Assembly (NCBI GenBank): GCA_024645305.1
Contig: JAHEFU010000105.1
Location: 1 to 9,489 of the forward strand
Direction of reading: 5' to 3'
Origin: Planctomycetales bacterium
Lineage (GTDB): Bacteria; 4484-113; JAFGCY01
Length of the DNA: 9,489 bases
Positions 1-7,281 of the stretch are shown one piece after another. The first letter of the stretch is position 1. Each line of letters begins with the position of its first letter. The notes beneath the pieces were generated by a model. The model had not been told where the DNA came from. It saw nothing but the letters and a program-made list of their open reading frames with translations, and ran no database searches. The position numbers and the translations under genes were made by a program.

Positions 1-1
1 C

Positions 2-2275
2 CAGATGCTGTACATCAAGCTGGCCCGGCCGCTGCAGCTCAACCAGGTTGTCAACCTGCGCATTGACTACGACTGCTCCCCGCAGACCGGCCTGTACTTC
101 CAGCCAAAGGAGGAGGGCCAGTACCCGGAGGTCTGGAGCCAGGGTGAGGGTGAAAGCAACCGTTACTGGATTCCCTGTTTCGACTACCCCAATGACAAGG
201 CCAGCTACGAGGGCATCTTCCGCGTGCCCAGCGGTTTCTACGCCCTCTCCAACGGCGACCTCGTCAGCCGCGAGGAGCTTGCGGGCATCACCGAGTTCCA
301 CTGGAAGATGGATGAGCCGCAGGTCAGCTACCTGATCATGCTGGCCGCAGCCCCCTATGAAGTCTATGAGGACGAATGGAACGGGATTGAGATCCTCTAT
401 GTCTGCCCGCCCGGGACCAGCCGCGAGACGGCCCTGCGCTGCTTCGGCAAGACCCCGGACATGCTGGAGTGCTTCAGTGAGCGGCTGGGAATCGACTATC
501 CCTTCGGCAAGTATGCCCAGGTGGTGGTGCAGAACTTCATCTTCGGCGGGATGGAGAACACCACCGCCACCGTGATGAATGACCGCCTGCTGTATGACGA
601 GTTCCAGGCCATGACTTTCGACGACGTGGACACGATCTCCCATGAGCTGGGCCACCAGTGGTGGGGTGACATGGTGACGATGCGGGAGTGGAACCACATG
701 TGGCTCAACGAGGGCTTCGCCAAGTATTCCGAGGAGATCTACCGCGGCTGGGATGAGGACGAGGACGCAGTGCGGGTCAGCATGGACGGCCCGCACCGTT
801 CAGTGGTGCGCCAGGACAACCGCAACCCGCGCCCGCTGGTGACGGAGTTCTACAACCGTATTGACGACCGCAACAACAGCAACATCTACGACAAGGGAGC
901 CAGCGTGCTGCACATGCTGCGCGGGATGCTCGGCGACGAACTGTTCTTCGGCGTACTGCAGCATTATGGCAACAAGCACCGTTTCGACTTTGCCGAGACA
1001 CCGGACCTGCAGACCAGCGTGAAGGAGGTCAGCGGCCAGAACCTCGACTGGTTCTTCGAACAGTGGGTCTACATGGCGGGGCACCCCAAACTGAAGGTGA
1101 CGCAGAAGTGGGACCGTGAACGTGGCAACCTGGCCCTGGCAATCGAGCAGACCCAGGAGGTCAAGGATCTCGTGCCGCTGTTCAGGCTGCCGCTGCAGGT
1201 GGAGATCACCACCGCCAGTGGCCCGCACCTCTACAAGATCCTCGTTGACAAGGCCAGCGAGGACTTCAACTTCCCGGTTGACGGTGAACCCCTGATGGTG
1301 ATCGTTGACAAGGGGGACTGGATCCCCAAGGAACTGGAGATGGAGCGCAGCCGTGAGCAGTGGCTGTACATGCTTGCAAATGGCGACGGGATCGAGCGCC
1401 TGCAGGCCATCCGCGCCCTGAAGCAGTGGGCCGGCAATGATGAGGTGTTCGCCGCACTCAGTGGCCGGGTCAAGGATGCACGGGAGAACCGCTACCTGCG
1501 CACCGAAGCTCTGGATTCACTCACGGAACTGCGCGATGACCGGATGTATGAGTATCTGCTCGGACTGCTGGAGAACCAGGAAGGCCGCCTGCGCCGTGAC
1601 AGCACCGGTATGCTGCGCAACTTCAAGGGCCACGAGGATCTGGCACAGCGGCTCGTCGGCCTGATCCATGATGACCCCGCCTGGGATGTGAAGGGCAGGG
1701 CCCTGGATTCGCTGATTGCCATCGGCTATGACAAACCGCAGTGCGTCGAGGAAGCCCTCTACCTGATCAGCCTCGGTGGCGACAAGCACAACATGCTGCG
1801 CAGTGGGCTCAATGCGCTGGACCGCCTGAAGGCGGATGAGCACGTTGACATGGTGCGGGAGCTGGCGGCACCCGGCAACAGCCGGGATTACCGCCACACC
1901 GCGATCGGTACCTATGCCAATATGATGGAGCGGATTGACGGCGGCAGCCGCAAGCAGGAAGCTGCGCAGTACATTGCCACGATGCTGGACGATCCCTGGT
2001 CGCGCACACGCCAGAGCGTGATCGGCACACTCAGCAGGCTCAAGCTGCGGGACAGCATCGAACCCCTGCGTAGCATGGCTGAACTGGAGGAAGTGCAGTG
2101 GGTGGCGGACTATGCCAACCGGACCGCTGATGAGATTGACAGTTTCCGCGAGGAGAAGCTCCAGCTGCAGGACCTGCAGACCCAGATCGCGGACCTGCAG
2201 CGCCAGCTGGCGGAGCTGCAGCAGACTGTCAACCAGCTTAACCGTGAGAAGCAGGAAGAGGAAATCACTCCCTAG
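2..2275 (+). CDS. M1-family zinc aminopeptidase with C-terminal HEAT-like repeats and coiled coil (5' partial)
   Basis: Zinc metallopeptidase that removes N-terminal residues from peptides. The frame is open at the left edge, so the true start and any signal peptide lie outside the window; the ATG at 5 is probably internal. Residue numbers here count from that ATG. Substrate-binding GGMEN is at 181-185, HELGH at 213-217, and the third zinc ligand E236 lies in NEGFA, giving the exact HEXXH-X18-E spacing of M1. Y295 in IYDKGA is the expected catalytic tyrosine, so the enzyme looks active. After the catalytic part, residues ~452-712 form a run of short paired amphipathic helices resembling HEAT repeats. 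Residues ~715-751 are a Gln/Leu/Glu-rich coiled coil. It converges on the M3 peptidase gene. Family assignment is firm; localisation cannot be judged without the N terminus. Confidence 0.95.
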   Translation, partial: QMLYIKLARPLQLNQVVNLRIDYDCSPQTGLYFQPKEEGQYPEVWSQGEGESNRYWIPCFDYPNDKASYEGIFRVPSGFYALSNGDLVSREELAGITEFHWKMDEPQVSYLIMLAAAPYEVYEDEWNGIEILYVCPPGTSRETALRCFGKTPDMLECFSERLGIDYPFGKYAQVVVQNFIFGGMENTTATVMNDRLLYDEFQAMTFDDVDTISHELGHQWWGDMVTMREWNHMWLNEGFAKYSEEIYRGWDEDEDAVRVSMDGPHRSVVRQDNRNPRPLVTEFYNRIDDRNNSNIYDKGASVLHMLRGMLGDELFFGVLQHYGNKHRFDFAETPDLQTSVKEVSGQNLDWFFEQWVYMAGHPKLKVTQKWDRERGNLALAIEQTQEVKDLVPLFRLPLQVEITTASGPHLYKILVDKASEDFNFPVDGEPLMVIVDKGDWIPKELEMERSREQWLYMLANGDGIERLQAIRALKQWAGNDEVFAALSGRVKDARENRYLRTEALDSLTELRDDRMYEYLLGLLENQEGRLRRDSTGMLRNFKGHEDLAQRLVGLIHDDPAWDVKGRALDSLIAIGYDKPQCVEEALYLISLGGDKHNMLRSGLNALDRLKADEHVDMVRELAAPGNSRDYRHTAIGTYANMMERIDGGSRKQEAAQYIATMLDDPWSRTRQSVIGTLSRLKLRDSIEPLRSMAELEEVQWVADYANRTADEIDSFREEKLQLQDLQTQIADLQRQLAELQQTVNQLNREKQEEEITP

Positions 2276-2324
2276 CTGCGACATCCCGCCGCAGGCATCT
2301 CACTCTTAGGCCGGACTGGAAATG

Positions 2325-2350
2325 AAAAGGGGAACGGCAAGCCGTTCCCC
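2325..2350 (-). terminator. Intrinsic terminator of the pepF-like gene
   Basis: A perfect inverted repeat, GGGGAACGG (2329-2337) and CCGTTCCCC (2342-2350), surrounds a 4-nt loop. On the minus strand it is followed by TTTT (complement of 2325-2328), giving a GC-rich hairpin with a short U tract 28 nt past the stop at 2378. On the plus strand the following bases are not U-rich, so it suits the leftward gene better, though it may also limit read-through from the rightward aminopeptidase gene. Confidence 0.7.
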
Positions 2351-2377
2351 TGATTGATTCGATTGTCAGCCGACTGC

Positions 2378-4204
2378 TCAGGCCTTCTTTGCAGCAGCCA
2401 GCAGTTCGCGGTACTTCTCCACCTCTGGTCGCAGGCTGTTGATGCTTTCCGCCCAGAACTCGGGCTTCGTGGCGTCGTCAGCCAGGCATTCGCGCACACA
2501 GGTCTCCACATCCGCGCTGCCAGTCATCATCAGGAAGGCCTCGTACTTCGGCAGGAAGCTGGAGCCCTCCTTGTGCAGGCGGTTGGCCAGGTTGCGCGCC
2601 AGCAGGAAGCCCACTGTGTACGGGTAGTTGTAGAAGCTCACGCCGGTGATGTAGAAGTGCAGCTTGCTGGCCCAGAACAGCGGGTCCTCACCGCCCTCCG
2701 GCATGGCGTCGCCCATCACGCGCTTCTGCGTCTCCACCATCAGTTCCTTGAAGCGGTCCACGCTGATCGTGCCTTGCTCGCGCTCCTCATGCATGGCCTT
2801 CTCAAACTCATAGCGCGTAGTGATGTCCAGCAGCAGGGTAGCCGCTCCGTTGAGGTCGGCATCCAGCATCTGCAGCTTGGAATCCGTGCTGATGGACTCG
2901 TCGGCGTAGATCCCGTCGGCGAGGATGTGCTCGGCGAAGATCGATGCCGTTTCCGCGAGTGTCATCGGGTACTGTCGGGCCACCGGGCGCAGTTCCTTGA
3001 GCAGGTGCCCGTGCCAGGCATGTCCCATCTCGTGGGCCAGTGTTGTCACGTCGCCCAGCGAGCCGTTGAATGTCATGTAGACCCGCTGCTCGCGCGTGTA
3101 GGGCGAGCCGGTGCAGAAGGCCCCGGGCCGCTTGCCCGGGCGCACCTCGGACTCCATCCAGTGCTGGGCAATGAAACTGTCGTAGTATTCTCCGAGCTGC
3201 GGGTAGACCTTGCTGAAGGCCTCACTCACCATGTCGCTGCCCTGTTGCCAGGTATAGGTGGACTCATCCTCCAGCGGCAGGGGGGCCGCGCGCTCAAACC
3301 AGCTGATGCCGGGCTGGCCCAGGAATGCCGCCTTGGTGCGGAAGATGTCGCGGGCCACGTCAATGTTGTCATGGATCGCCTTGTACATGGCGTCCAGCGA
3401 GGCCTTGCTCATCTTGGCCTGGAACAGCGCGGGATCCAGGAAGTGCTCAATCCCGCGGCGCTTGTTGAGCGTCAGGCGCGTGCCGGAAATGGCATTGAGG
3501 CATGCGGCACAGATGTCCGTGACACCTTCCCAGGCAACATTACCGGCTTCAAAGGCAGCGCGGCCCTTGTTTCTGTCAACGTCTGACATCATCGAACGCC
3601 ACTGGGAGATCGGCACCATCTTCTTCTCGCCATCCACTTCCAGCTCGAATTCCAGCTTGCCGGAGACAGTGTCATACAGCCGGCCCCAGGTGGCAAAGCC
3701 GTCCACACTCAGGTCGGCGGCCAGTTTCTCCAGGTCGGGTTCCATGCGGAAGCGGGCCTGCTCGCGGATGCGCTCCAGGTAGTACTGCATGCCCTCCAGC
3801 TCCGGCCGGGCGCAGAAGGCCGCGAAAACCGCCTCATCCACGCCCTTGAAAGCCCGCAGCACATCCACGCCGAACTTGGCACTTTCCGCCCCGATCAGGC
3901 TCAGGACGGCCTGCTCCGAAGTGTATGCCGAATTCTTGGCATCCGCCGCGCTCAGGCAGCCGACGTAGGAGGAGACATGGTAGAAGCGTACCGACCAGTC
4001 CTCACTGCGTGTGAGCAGGCCGGCCCAGGCATCCGCCGTGCTGCTGCTCAGCACAGCAAGCCCCGCGGCTTCCTGCTGCAACTGGGCGATTTCCGTGCGC
4101 AGGGTGTCCTTGAAGGCCAGCATCTGCGGCCCGTTGAACTCCGTGAAATAACTGCTCAGGTCCCAGACCAGGCCCTGGTTCTTCTGTGCGATTGCTTCTG
4201 CCAT
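2378..4204 (-). CDS. pepF: M3-family oligoendopeptidase (PepF-like)
   Basis: Cytosolic zinc endopeptidase of 608 aa, the usual size for the oligoendopeptidase F group, which cleaves short peptides during peptide recycling. The zinc site HEMGH is at residues 391-395 and the third ligand is probably E418 in TLAETAS, 22 residues after the second histidine, as in M3. The helical N-terminal half (about 1-200) and the C-terminal aromatic stretch around 522-532 (SFYNYPYTVG), which holds the substrate-side tyrosines of M3B enzymes, are both present. No signal peptide is seen. The ATG at 4204 is supported by GGGAGG (4210-4215) 5 nt upstream. The gene stands alone between a candidate promoter and a terminator hairpin, converging on the M1 aminopeptidase. 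The symbol is given by family similarity; a PepF1/PepB-type name would fit equally. Confidence 0.93.
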   Translation of the reverse strand: MAEAIAQKNQGLVWDLSSYFTEFNGPQMLAFKDTLRTEIAQLQQEAAGLAVLSSSTADAWAGLLTRSEDWSVRFYHVSSYVGCLSAADAKNSAYTSEQAVLSLIGAESAKFGVDVLRAFKGVDEAVFAAFCARPELEGMQYYLERIREQARFRMEPDLEKLAADLSVDGFATWGRLYDTVSGKLEFELEVDGEKKMVPISQWRSMMSDVDRNKGRAAFEAGNVAWEGVTDICAACLNAISGTRLTLNKRRGIEHFLDPALFQAKMSKASLDAMYKAIHDNIDVARDIFRTKAAFLGQPGISWFERAAPLPLEDESTYTWQQGSDMVSEAFSKVYPQLGEYYDSFIAQHWMESEVRPGKRPGAFCTGSPYTREQRVYMTFNGSLGDVTTLAHEMGHAWHGHLLKELRPVARQYPMTLAETASIFAEHILADGIYADESISTDSKLQMLDADLNGAATLLLDITTRYEFEKAMHEEREQGTISVDRFKELMVETQKRVMGDAMPEGGEDPLFWASKLHFYITGVSFYNYPYTVGFLLARNLANRLHKEGSSFLPKYEAFLMMTGSADVETCVRECLADDATKPEFWAESINSLRPEVEKYRELLAAAKKA

Positions 4205-4471
4205 TACATCCTCCCGGGATCTTCCCGGACTATACGTTACTGCTCAGGGGCGCGGTAATCCGCAGACTGAGATGTGGTGGGCCTGCCAGGAGTTATCAGC
4301 AATCCTGTTATGCCTTCCAGCTCAGCGGCAGCCGGGCTGCCGCCCCATTTTCCGATGGGTCAAAGTCCGGGGCTGCATTCCCCCGAAGAGCCGCGGACAG
4401 CGTCTGTAGAAGTATAGCTGTGGAACACCTGGATTGTTTTATTTTGACTTGCACTTTGCAGTGCCGGGACC
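4205..4471. other. Non-coding intergenic region with two small hairpins
   Basis: No credible gene is seen here; the overlapping open frames have no homology-like content and no ribosome binding site. It holds a 7-bp hairpin, GCGGCAG (4325-4331) with CTGCCGC (4337-4343), loop CCGGG. A 5-bp hairpin lies at 4451-4464, whose minus-strand RNA would have a GCAA (GNRA-type) loop, just after the stop of the small membrane protein gene. Neither hairpin has a U tract on the minus strand, so neither is called a terminator; the second may be an mRNA 3' end structure. Confidence 0.4.
4229..4258 (-). promoter_or_regulatory. Candidate promoter of the pepF-like gene
   Basis: On the minus strand TATAGT (4229-4234) matches the -10 consensus at 5 of 6 positions. 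TTACCG (4253-4258) is a poor -35 with an 18-nt spacer. Transcription would begin near 4222, giving a short leader that contains the GGGAGG ribosome binding site. A second -10-like TATACT (4411-4416) lies further upstream next to an AT-rich stretch and is an alternative. Confidence 0.4.
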
Positions 4472-4684
4472 TCAGAGTCTCAGGATGAACAGTCCAGCGC
4501 TGAGCAGAGATGCAAAGATCAGTCCGCCTGAGATCCAGCCCCATTTACGTACGTCCCGCGGATCTTCATACTTCCCGGCACAGAGGTACTGCCAGTAGCG
4601 TAAAGCGAAGATCCAGGCCCAGAAAAACACGACCATCAGACTGAACAGGAAGTAGTTGAGGTCGAATTTCGGTGGGAAGTTCAT
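4472..4684 (-). CDS. Small two-helix membrane protein, coupled to the ABC-F gene
   Basis: A 70-aa protein of unknown function. Two strongly hydrophobic segments are visible at residues ~10-31 (aromatic-rich, with WAWIF) and ~49-68 (Gly/Ala/Leu-rich). A polar loop of about 18 residues containing KYEDPRDVRKW connects them, so a helical hairpin in the inner membrane is expected. The ATG at 4684 is preferred over an upstream start at 4753 because it begins 4 nt after the ABC-F stop codon (TGA-AAGA-ATG), a spacing typical of translational coupling; the longer version would overlap the ABC-F coding region and adds a Cys-rich, non-membrane tail. Only a weak purine stretch precedes the ATG, which also suits coupling. 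I recognise no family, and coexpression with the ABC-F protein is inferred from layout only. Confidence 0.72.
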   Translation of the reverse strand: MNFPPKFDLNYFLFSLMVVFFWAWIFALRYWQYLCAGKYEDPRDVRKWGWISGGLIFASLLSAGLFILRL

Positions 4685-4688
4685 TCTT

Positions 4689-6296
4689 TCATTGTACTGG
4701 CAACAGCCTCCCTCCCCGCAGTTCATACACCTCCGTTGCCACATTGGCGACAAGCCGCCGGTCGTGGCTGACCAGCAGCACGCCGCCGCTGAAGCCTAGA
4801 AGTGCTTCCTGCAGCACTTCAATGCTGGGCAGGTCCAGGTGGTTGCTCGGCTCATCCAGCACCAGCAGGTCGGCATGTGTATTCATCAGCACTGACAGCA
4901 GCAGTCTGGTGTGCTCGCCTCCGCTCAGTGAACCGACAAGCTGATCCGCGCGGCCCTTCAGTCCGATGCGGGCCAGCAGGTAGTGGATCTGGTTGGCTGT
5001 CAACGGGCTGCTTTGCTCCAGCTGCTCATACAGGCTGAGCTGTGGATCCAGCCCGGCCTGCTGCTGGTCGCAGTAGAACAGTTCCGCGCTGCCGGCCAGC
5101 CAGACCCTGCCGCCAAGCGGTTCCAGCTCGCCGACGAGGCCGTCCAGCAGGCTGGTCTTGCCGCAGCCGTTGCCACCGGTGATGGCGATCCGCTGGCCCC
5201 GCTCCAGCCGCAGGTTGACAGAATCGAGGATCAGCCGCTCACCGTAGGCCAGGCTCAGCTCCTCCACCCACAGCAGGCTGCGTGAACCCCGGCCGGCATC
5301 CCCGACGGACAAGCCGATCCGTCCGCGCTCCTGCGGTCTGGCAACGGCCTGCTCTCCCTCCAGTTCCCGCGTGAGCTTCTGCTTGCGCACGACGGCGGTC
5401 TTCGCTACTTTCTTCGCAATCCTGCGCCAGTGGTCATTGGTGCTCATGTGCTCCATACTGCGAGCGCTCTGCTCAATGCGGCTGATGTCCGCTCGCAGCC
5501 TCTGCACCCGCTTCTGCTGCTCCAGGTACAGGACCTTCTGCCGCTCGTGCTGCAGCCGCTTGCGCTCGAAGTATTCCGCCAGCCCGCCATGCTCCAGCCG
5601 GGCCGTGGCGTCCTCCAGTTCGATCACGCTGTCCACCACATGGTCGAGCAGCTCCCGGTCGTGGCTGACGATCACGAGGGTTCCGCTGTAGTCCCGCAGG
5701 CTTTGCTCCAGCCAGCGGATGCCGGCCAGGTCGAGGTGGTTGTCAGGCTCATCCAGCAGCAGCAGGTCGGCTTCGCTGAGCAGCGCGCGGGCCAGGGCCA
5801 GCCGCGCTCCCTCACCGCCTGACAACTGCTCCGGCGGGCGGGACAGGGAGGCTTCATCCAGTCCGAGGCCGTCCAGCACGCGCCGGACATCCGACTCGAA
5901 GCTGTAACCGCCCAGCGCCTCATAGCCGGCCACCGCTTCTGCATACTCAAGCGCGGCAGCACTGTCCTCGGCCGCAGCCTGTTCCAGCTGCCGGCAGCGC
6001 CTGCGCAGCTCAGCCAGCCGGGGCCGGGCAGTGAGGGCCAGATCGATAGCCAGGCTGCCCGCCGGGTACTGCGGCAGCTGCTCCATGCAGGCCATCCGCA
6101 GGCCGCGGGCCTGTTCCAGCCTGCCCGTGTCCGCCGTAAGTTCCCCCGTTGCCAGGCGCAACAGGGTGCTTTTTCCGCTGCCGTTCTCGCCCACCAGCCC
6201 GATCTTCATCCCGGGTTCGATGGCCAGGCTGATCCCGCTCAGGACCTCAGCCGCTCCGAAGTGCATTCCGACTTCGTGGAAACTCAGTAATGCCAC
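4689..6296 (-). CDS. ABC-F family ATPase (ribosome-associated, no membrane domain)
   Basis: A 535-aa protein with two ABC cassettes and no transmembrane segment, the ABC-F architecture of ribosome-binding factors (EttA/Uup-type and antibiotic-resistance types). Cassette 1 has Walker A GENGSGKST at 36-44, signature LSGGE at 158-162, Walker B ending D182-E183, and switch histidine H212. Cassette 2 has Walker A at ~374-381 (GGNGCGKT), signature LSGGE at 457-461, Walker B D481-E482, and H511. Both Walker B motifs continue into NHLDL, characteristic of ABC-F. Residues ~240-340 are the charged helical linker that reaches the ribosomal P-site tRNA in this family. The GTG at 6296 is chosen because GGGGAGG sits 5 nt upstream. 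An in-frame GTG at 6392 would add 32 residues unlike any ABC-F N terminus and has no ribosome binding site. Whether it gives drug resistance or serves translation generally cannot be told. Confidence 0.93.
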   Translation of the reverse strand: MALLSFHEVGMHFGAAEVLSGISLAIEPGMKIGLVGENGSGKSTLLRLATGELTADTGRLEQARGLRMACMEQLPQYPAGSLAIDLALTARPRLAELRRRCRQLEQAAAEDSAAALEYAEAVAGYEALGGYSFESDVRRVLDGLGLDEASLSRPPEQLSGGEGARLALARALLSEADLLLLDEPDNHLDLAGIRWLEQSLRDYSGTLVIVSHDRELLDHVVDSVIELEDATARLEHGGLAEYFERKRLQHERQKVLYLEQQKRVQRLRADISRIEQSARSMEHMSTNDHWRRIAKKVAKTAVVRKQKLTRELEGEQAVARPQERGRIGLSVGDAGRGSRSLLWVEELSLAYGERLILDSVNLRLERGQRIAITGGNGCGKTSLLDGLVGELEPLGGRVWLAGSAELFYCDQQQAGLDPQLSLYEQLEQSSPLTANQIHYLLARIGLKGRADQLVGSLSGGEHTRLLLSVLMNTHADLLVLDEPSNHLDLPSIEVLQEALLGFSGGVLLVSHDRRLVANVATEVYELRGGRLLPVQ

Positions 6297-6301
6297 TTGA
6301 T

Positions 6302-6308
6302 CCTCCCC
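6302..6308 (-). promoter_or_regulatory. Strong ribosome binding site fixing the ABC-F GTG start
   Basis: GGGGAGG on the minus strand lies 5 nt before GTG at 6294-6296. It is the best Shine-Dalgarno match in this region and decides between the GTG at 6296 and the longer frame starting at 6392. Confidence 0.8.
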
Positions 6309-6403
6309 GGCTCTTGCAGCCGAAACAGGTGTGCGCGCGCAACGGGGCAGGGTGTTGATGGCGGGTGTCCACTCAGGAGAGCGGTGGATCACTCAGCAGC
6401 CAT

Positions 6404-6419
6404 TCCGGCATGTGCCGGA
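6404..6419. repeat. Perfect 6-bp inverted repeat in the ABC-F leader
   Basis: TCCGGC (6404-6409) and GCCGGA (6414-6419) are separated by ATGT. There is no U tract on either strand, so it is not an intrinsic terminator. It lies 6 bp from a longer dyad, between tRNA-Lys and the ABC-F start. Confidence 0.45.
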
Positions 6420-6425
6420 CACGCG

Positions 6426-6444
6426 GGTTTTCACTGTGGAAACC
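6426..6444. promoter_or_regulatory. 19-bp operator-like dyad upstream of the ABC-F gene
   Basis: GGTTTTCAC, a central T at 6435, then GTGGAAACC: the two 9-bp half-sites match in inverted orientation at 8 of 9 positions. With only one central base it cannot fold as a full RNA hairpin, and the minus-strand RNA has a C/A mismatch in the stem, so a DNA-binding site for a dimeric regulator fits better. It lies about 130-150 bp upstream of the ABC-F start. The cognate regulator is unknown. Confidence 0.4.
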
Positions 6445-6473
6445 GCTGGCTAGCTGATGTGAGTCATCGTCTT

Positions 6474-6479
6474 GTTATA
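6474..6479 (-). promoter_or_regulatory. Possible -10 box for the ABC-F gene
   Basis: TATAAC on the minus strand, just past the 3' end of tRNA-Lys, matches the -10 consensus at 5 of 6 positions but has no good -35 partner. Transcription would start near 6467, placing the 19-bp dyad about 23-41 nt downstream of the start. The alternative is read-through from the tRNA promoter. Confidence 0.25.
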
Positions 6480-6501
6480 CCTCTTGGAGGAAGTCTGAAA
6501 C

Positions 6502-6574
<73 letters not shown>

Positions 6575-6580
6575 GCAGGA

Positions 6581-6609
6581 ATGATAGTCAGCGCAGGGCT
6601 TATGGTCAA
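6581..6609 (-). promoter_or_regulatory. Sigma70-type promoter of tRNA-Lys
   Basis: On the minus strand TTGACC (6604-6609) and TATCAT (6581-6586) each match consensus at 5 of 6 positions, with the ideal 17-nt spacer. The six bases 6575-6580 separate the -10 box from G1 of the tRNA at 6574, so the predicted start coincides with the mature 5' end. Confidence 0.75.
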
Positions 6610-6671
6610 GCTGAAACGGGCGCTTTAGCGGATTTTCGCGCAGGATTGGCCAGCCGGGCCGGCCAGACCGG

Positions 6672-7187
6672 CTACTGCACCCCGGGAATCCGCACGTACT
6701 GCAGCAGGAATTCCTTGAAGAAGATGGAGAGGATGGCCATGATGCTGGCCGCCATGATCACCCCGGCGAGGGATACGACCAGGAAGCGCCGCAGGCCCAT
6801 CCCCAGCAGGTAGGCCCCCAGGGCCCCGGCATACACGCCGCTGCCCGGGATCGGAATGCCGATGAACAGCGCCAGGCCCCAGGCCCCCTTGCCCTCCACC
6901 GCGCGGTGGATGCGCTTCTGGAAATGCTCGATGTAGCGCTCCCAGAGCCGGGCAAACCACTTCCAGCGCAGGATGAAGCGCATCACGTACTTCAGGAAGA
7001 GATACACCACGGGGGCTACGGCCCAGTTGGACAGCACCGCGACGGGCAGTACCTGCCAGACCTGCAGATCCGTGGCGAGGATGCCGTAGGGCACACTGGC
7101 GCGCAGCTCGAAGATGGGCAGGTACGTCAGGATCATCACCGCCAGCAGCGGATTGAGCCCCTGCACCCACTGCCAGACGGATTCCAC
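6672..7187 (-). CDS. COG2426-type small membrane protein ('small multidrug export' family)
   Basis: A 171-aa integral membrane protein. It shows the family's landmarks: an N-terminal segment with the PIFELRASVPYGI motif (residues ~25-37), the central GxxIPGSGVYAG motif in a hydrophobic stretch (~115-125), and a last hydrophobic helix ending in an IMAILSIFF-like segment. About four hydrophobic segments are visible. The family name comes from PF06695; its substrate is not established, and the drug-export label should not be taken literally. The GTG at 7187 is forced by an in-frame TAA at 7197-7199. It has no Shine-Dalgarno site and a -10-like TAAAAT 6 nt upstream. A 181-codon frame nearly covering it in another phase (6625-7170) is an arginine/proline-rich shadow. 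A GC-rich 5-bp hairpin overlaps the stop (6658-6672) but lacks a U tract. Confidence 0.88.
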   Translation of the reverse strand: MESVWQWVQGLNPLLAVMILTYLPIFELRASVPYGILATDLQVWQVLPVAVLSNWAVAPVVYLFLKYVMRFILRWKWFARLWERYIEHFQKRIHRAVEGKGAWGLALFIGIPIPGSGVYAGALGAYLLGMGLRRFLVVSLAGVIMAASIMAILSIFFKEFLLQYVRIPGVQ

Positions 7188-7193
7188 CGTGGG

Positions 7194-7199
7194 ATTTTA
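7194..7199 (-). promoter_or_regulatory. -10-like box directly before the COG2426 gene
   Basis: TAAAAT on the minus strand (5 of 6 to consensus) is followed by six bases and then GTG at 7185-7187. No convincing -35 is seen at 17-18 nt. If used, transcription would begin at the start codon. It sits about 20 bp beyond the U tract of the upstream operon's terminator. Confidence 0.45.
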
Positions 7200-7220
7200 G
7201 CAGGTCTGGCCTGTCAGCAG

Positions 7221-7250
7221 AAAAAGCAGACCCGCCTGACGGCGGGTTGC
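7221..7250 (-). terminator. Intrinsic terminator of the exported-paralogue operon
   Basis: On the minus strand ACCCGCC (7241-7247) pairs with GGCGGGT (7230-7236) around loop GTCA. The stem extends by GCA/TGC (7248-7250 with 7226-7228) past one bulged C, then TTTTT (7221-7225) follows. It is GC-rich, has a U tract and lies 31 nt past the stop at 7282, a textbook rho-independent terminator. Confidence 0.82.
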
Positions 7251-7281
7251 CTGCACAAACATTGGATCAGAGCCGCCTCTT

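Noticed and set aside
1517..2284. 255-codon open frame on the minus strand
   Set aside because: Antisense to the HEAT-repeat and coiled-coil part of the M1 gene; its Leu/Gln-rich sequence mirrors the repeats on the other strand.
2354..3586. 410-codon open frame on the plus strand
   Set aside because: It lies entirely antisense to the well-supported M3 peptidase gene. Its product is His/Val/Gln/Leu-rich with no domain, and such frames are a by-product of GC-biased third positions.
4186..4544. Short open frames on both strands in the pepF upstream region
   Set aside because: Low-complexity or Arg/Ser-rich products, no ribosome binding site, and overlap with the pepF start or the small membrane protein.
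6297..6392. N-terminal extension of the ABC-F protein by 32 residues (GTG at 6392)
   Set aside because: No Shine-Dalgarno site at 6392, and the extra residues do not resemble an ABC-F N terminus; GGGGAGG before GTG at 6296 is far better.
6625..7170. 181-codon minus-strand frame overlapping the COG2426 gene
   Set aside because: Arg/Gly/Pro-rich and without any motif, whereas the other phase gives a recognisable membrane protein family.
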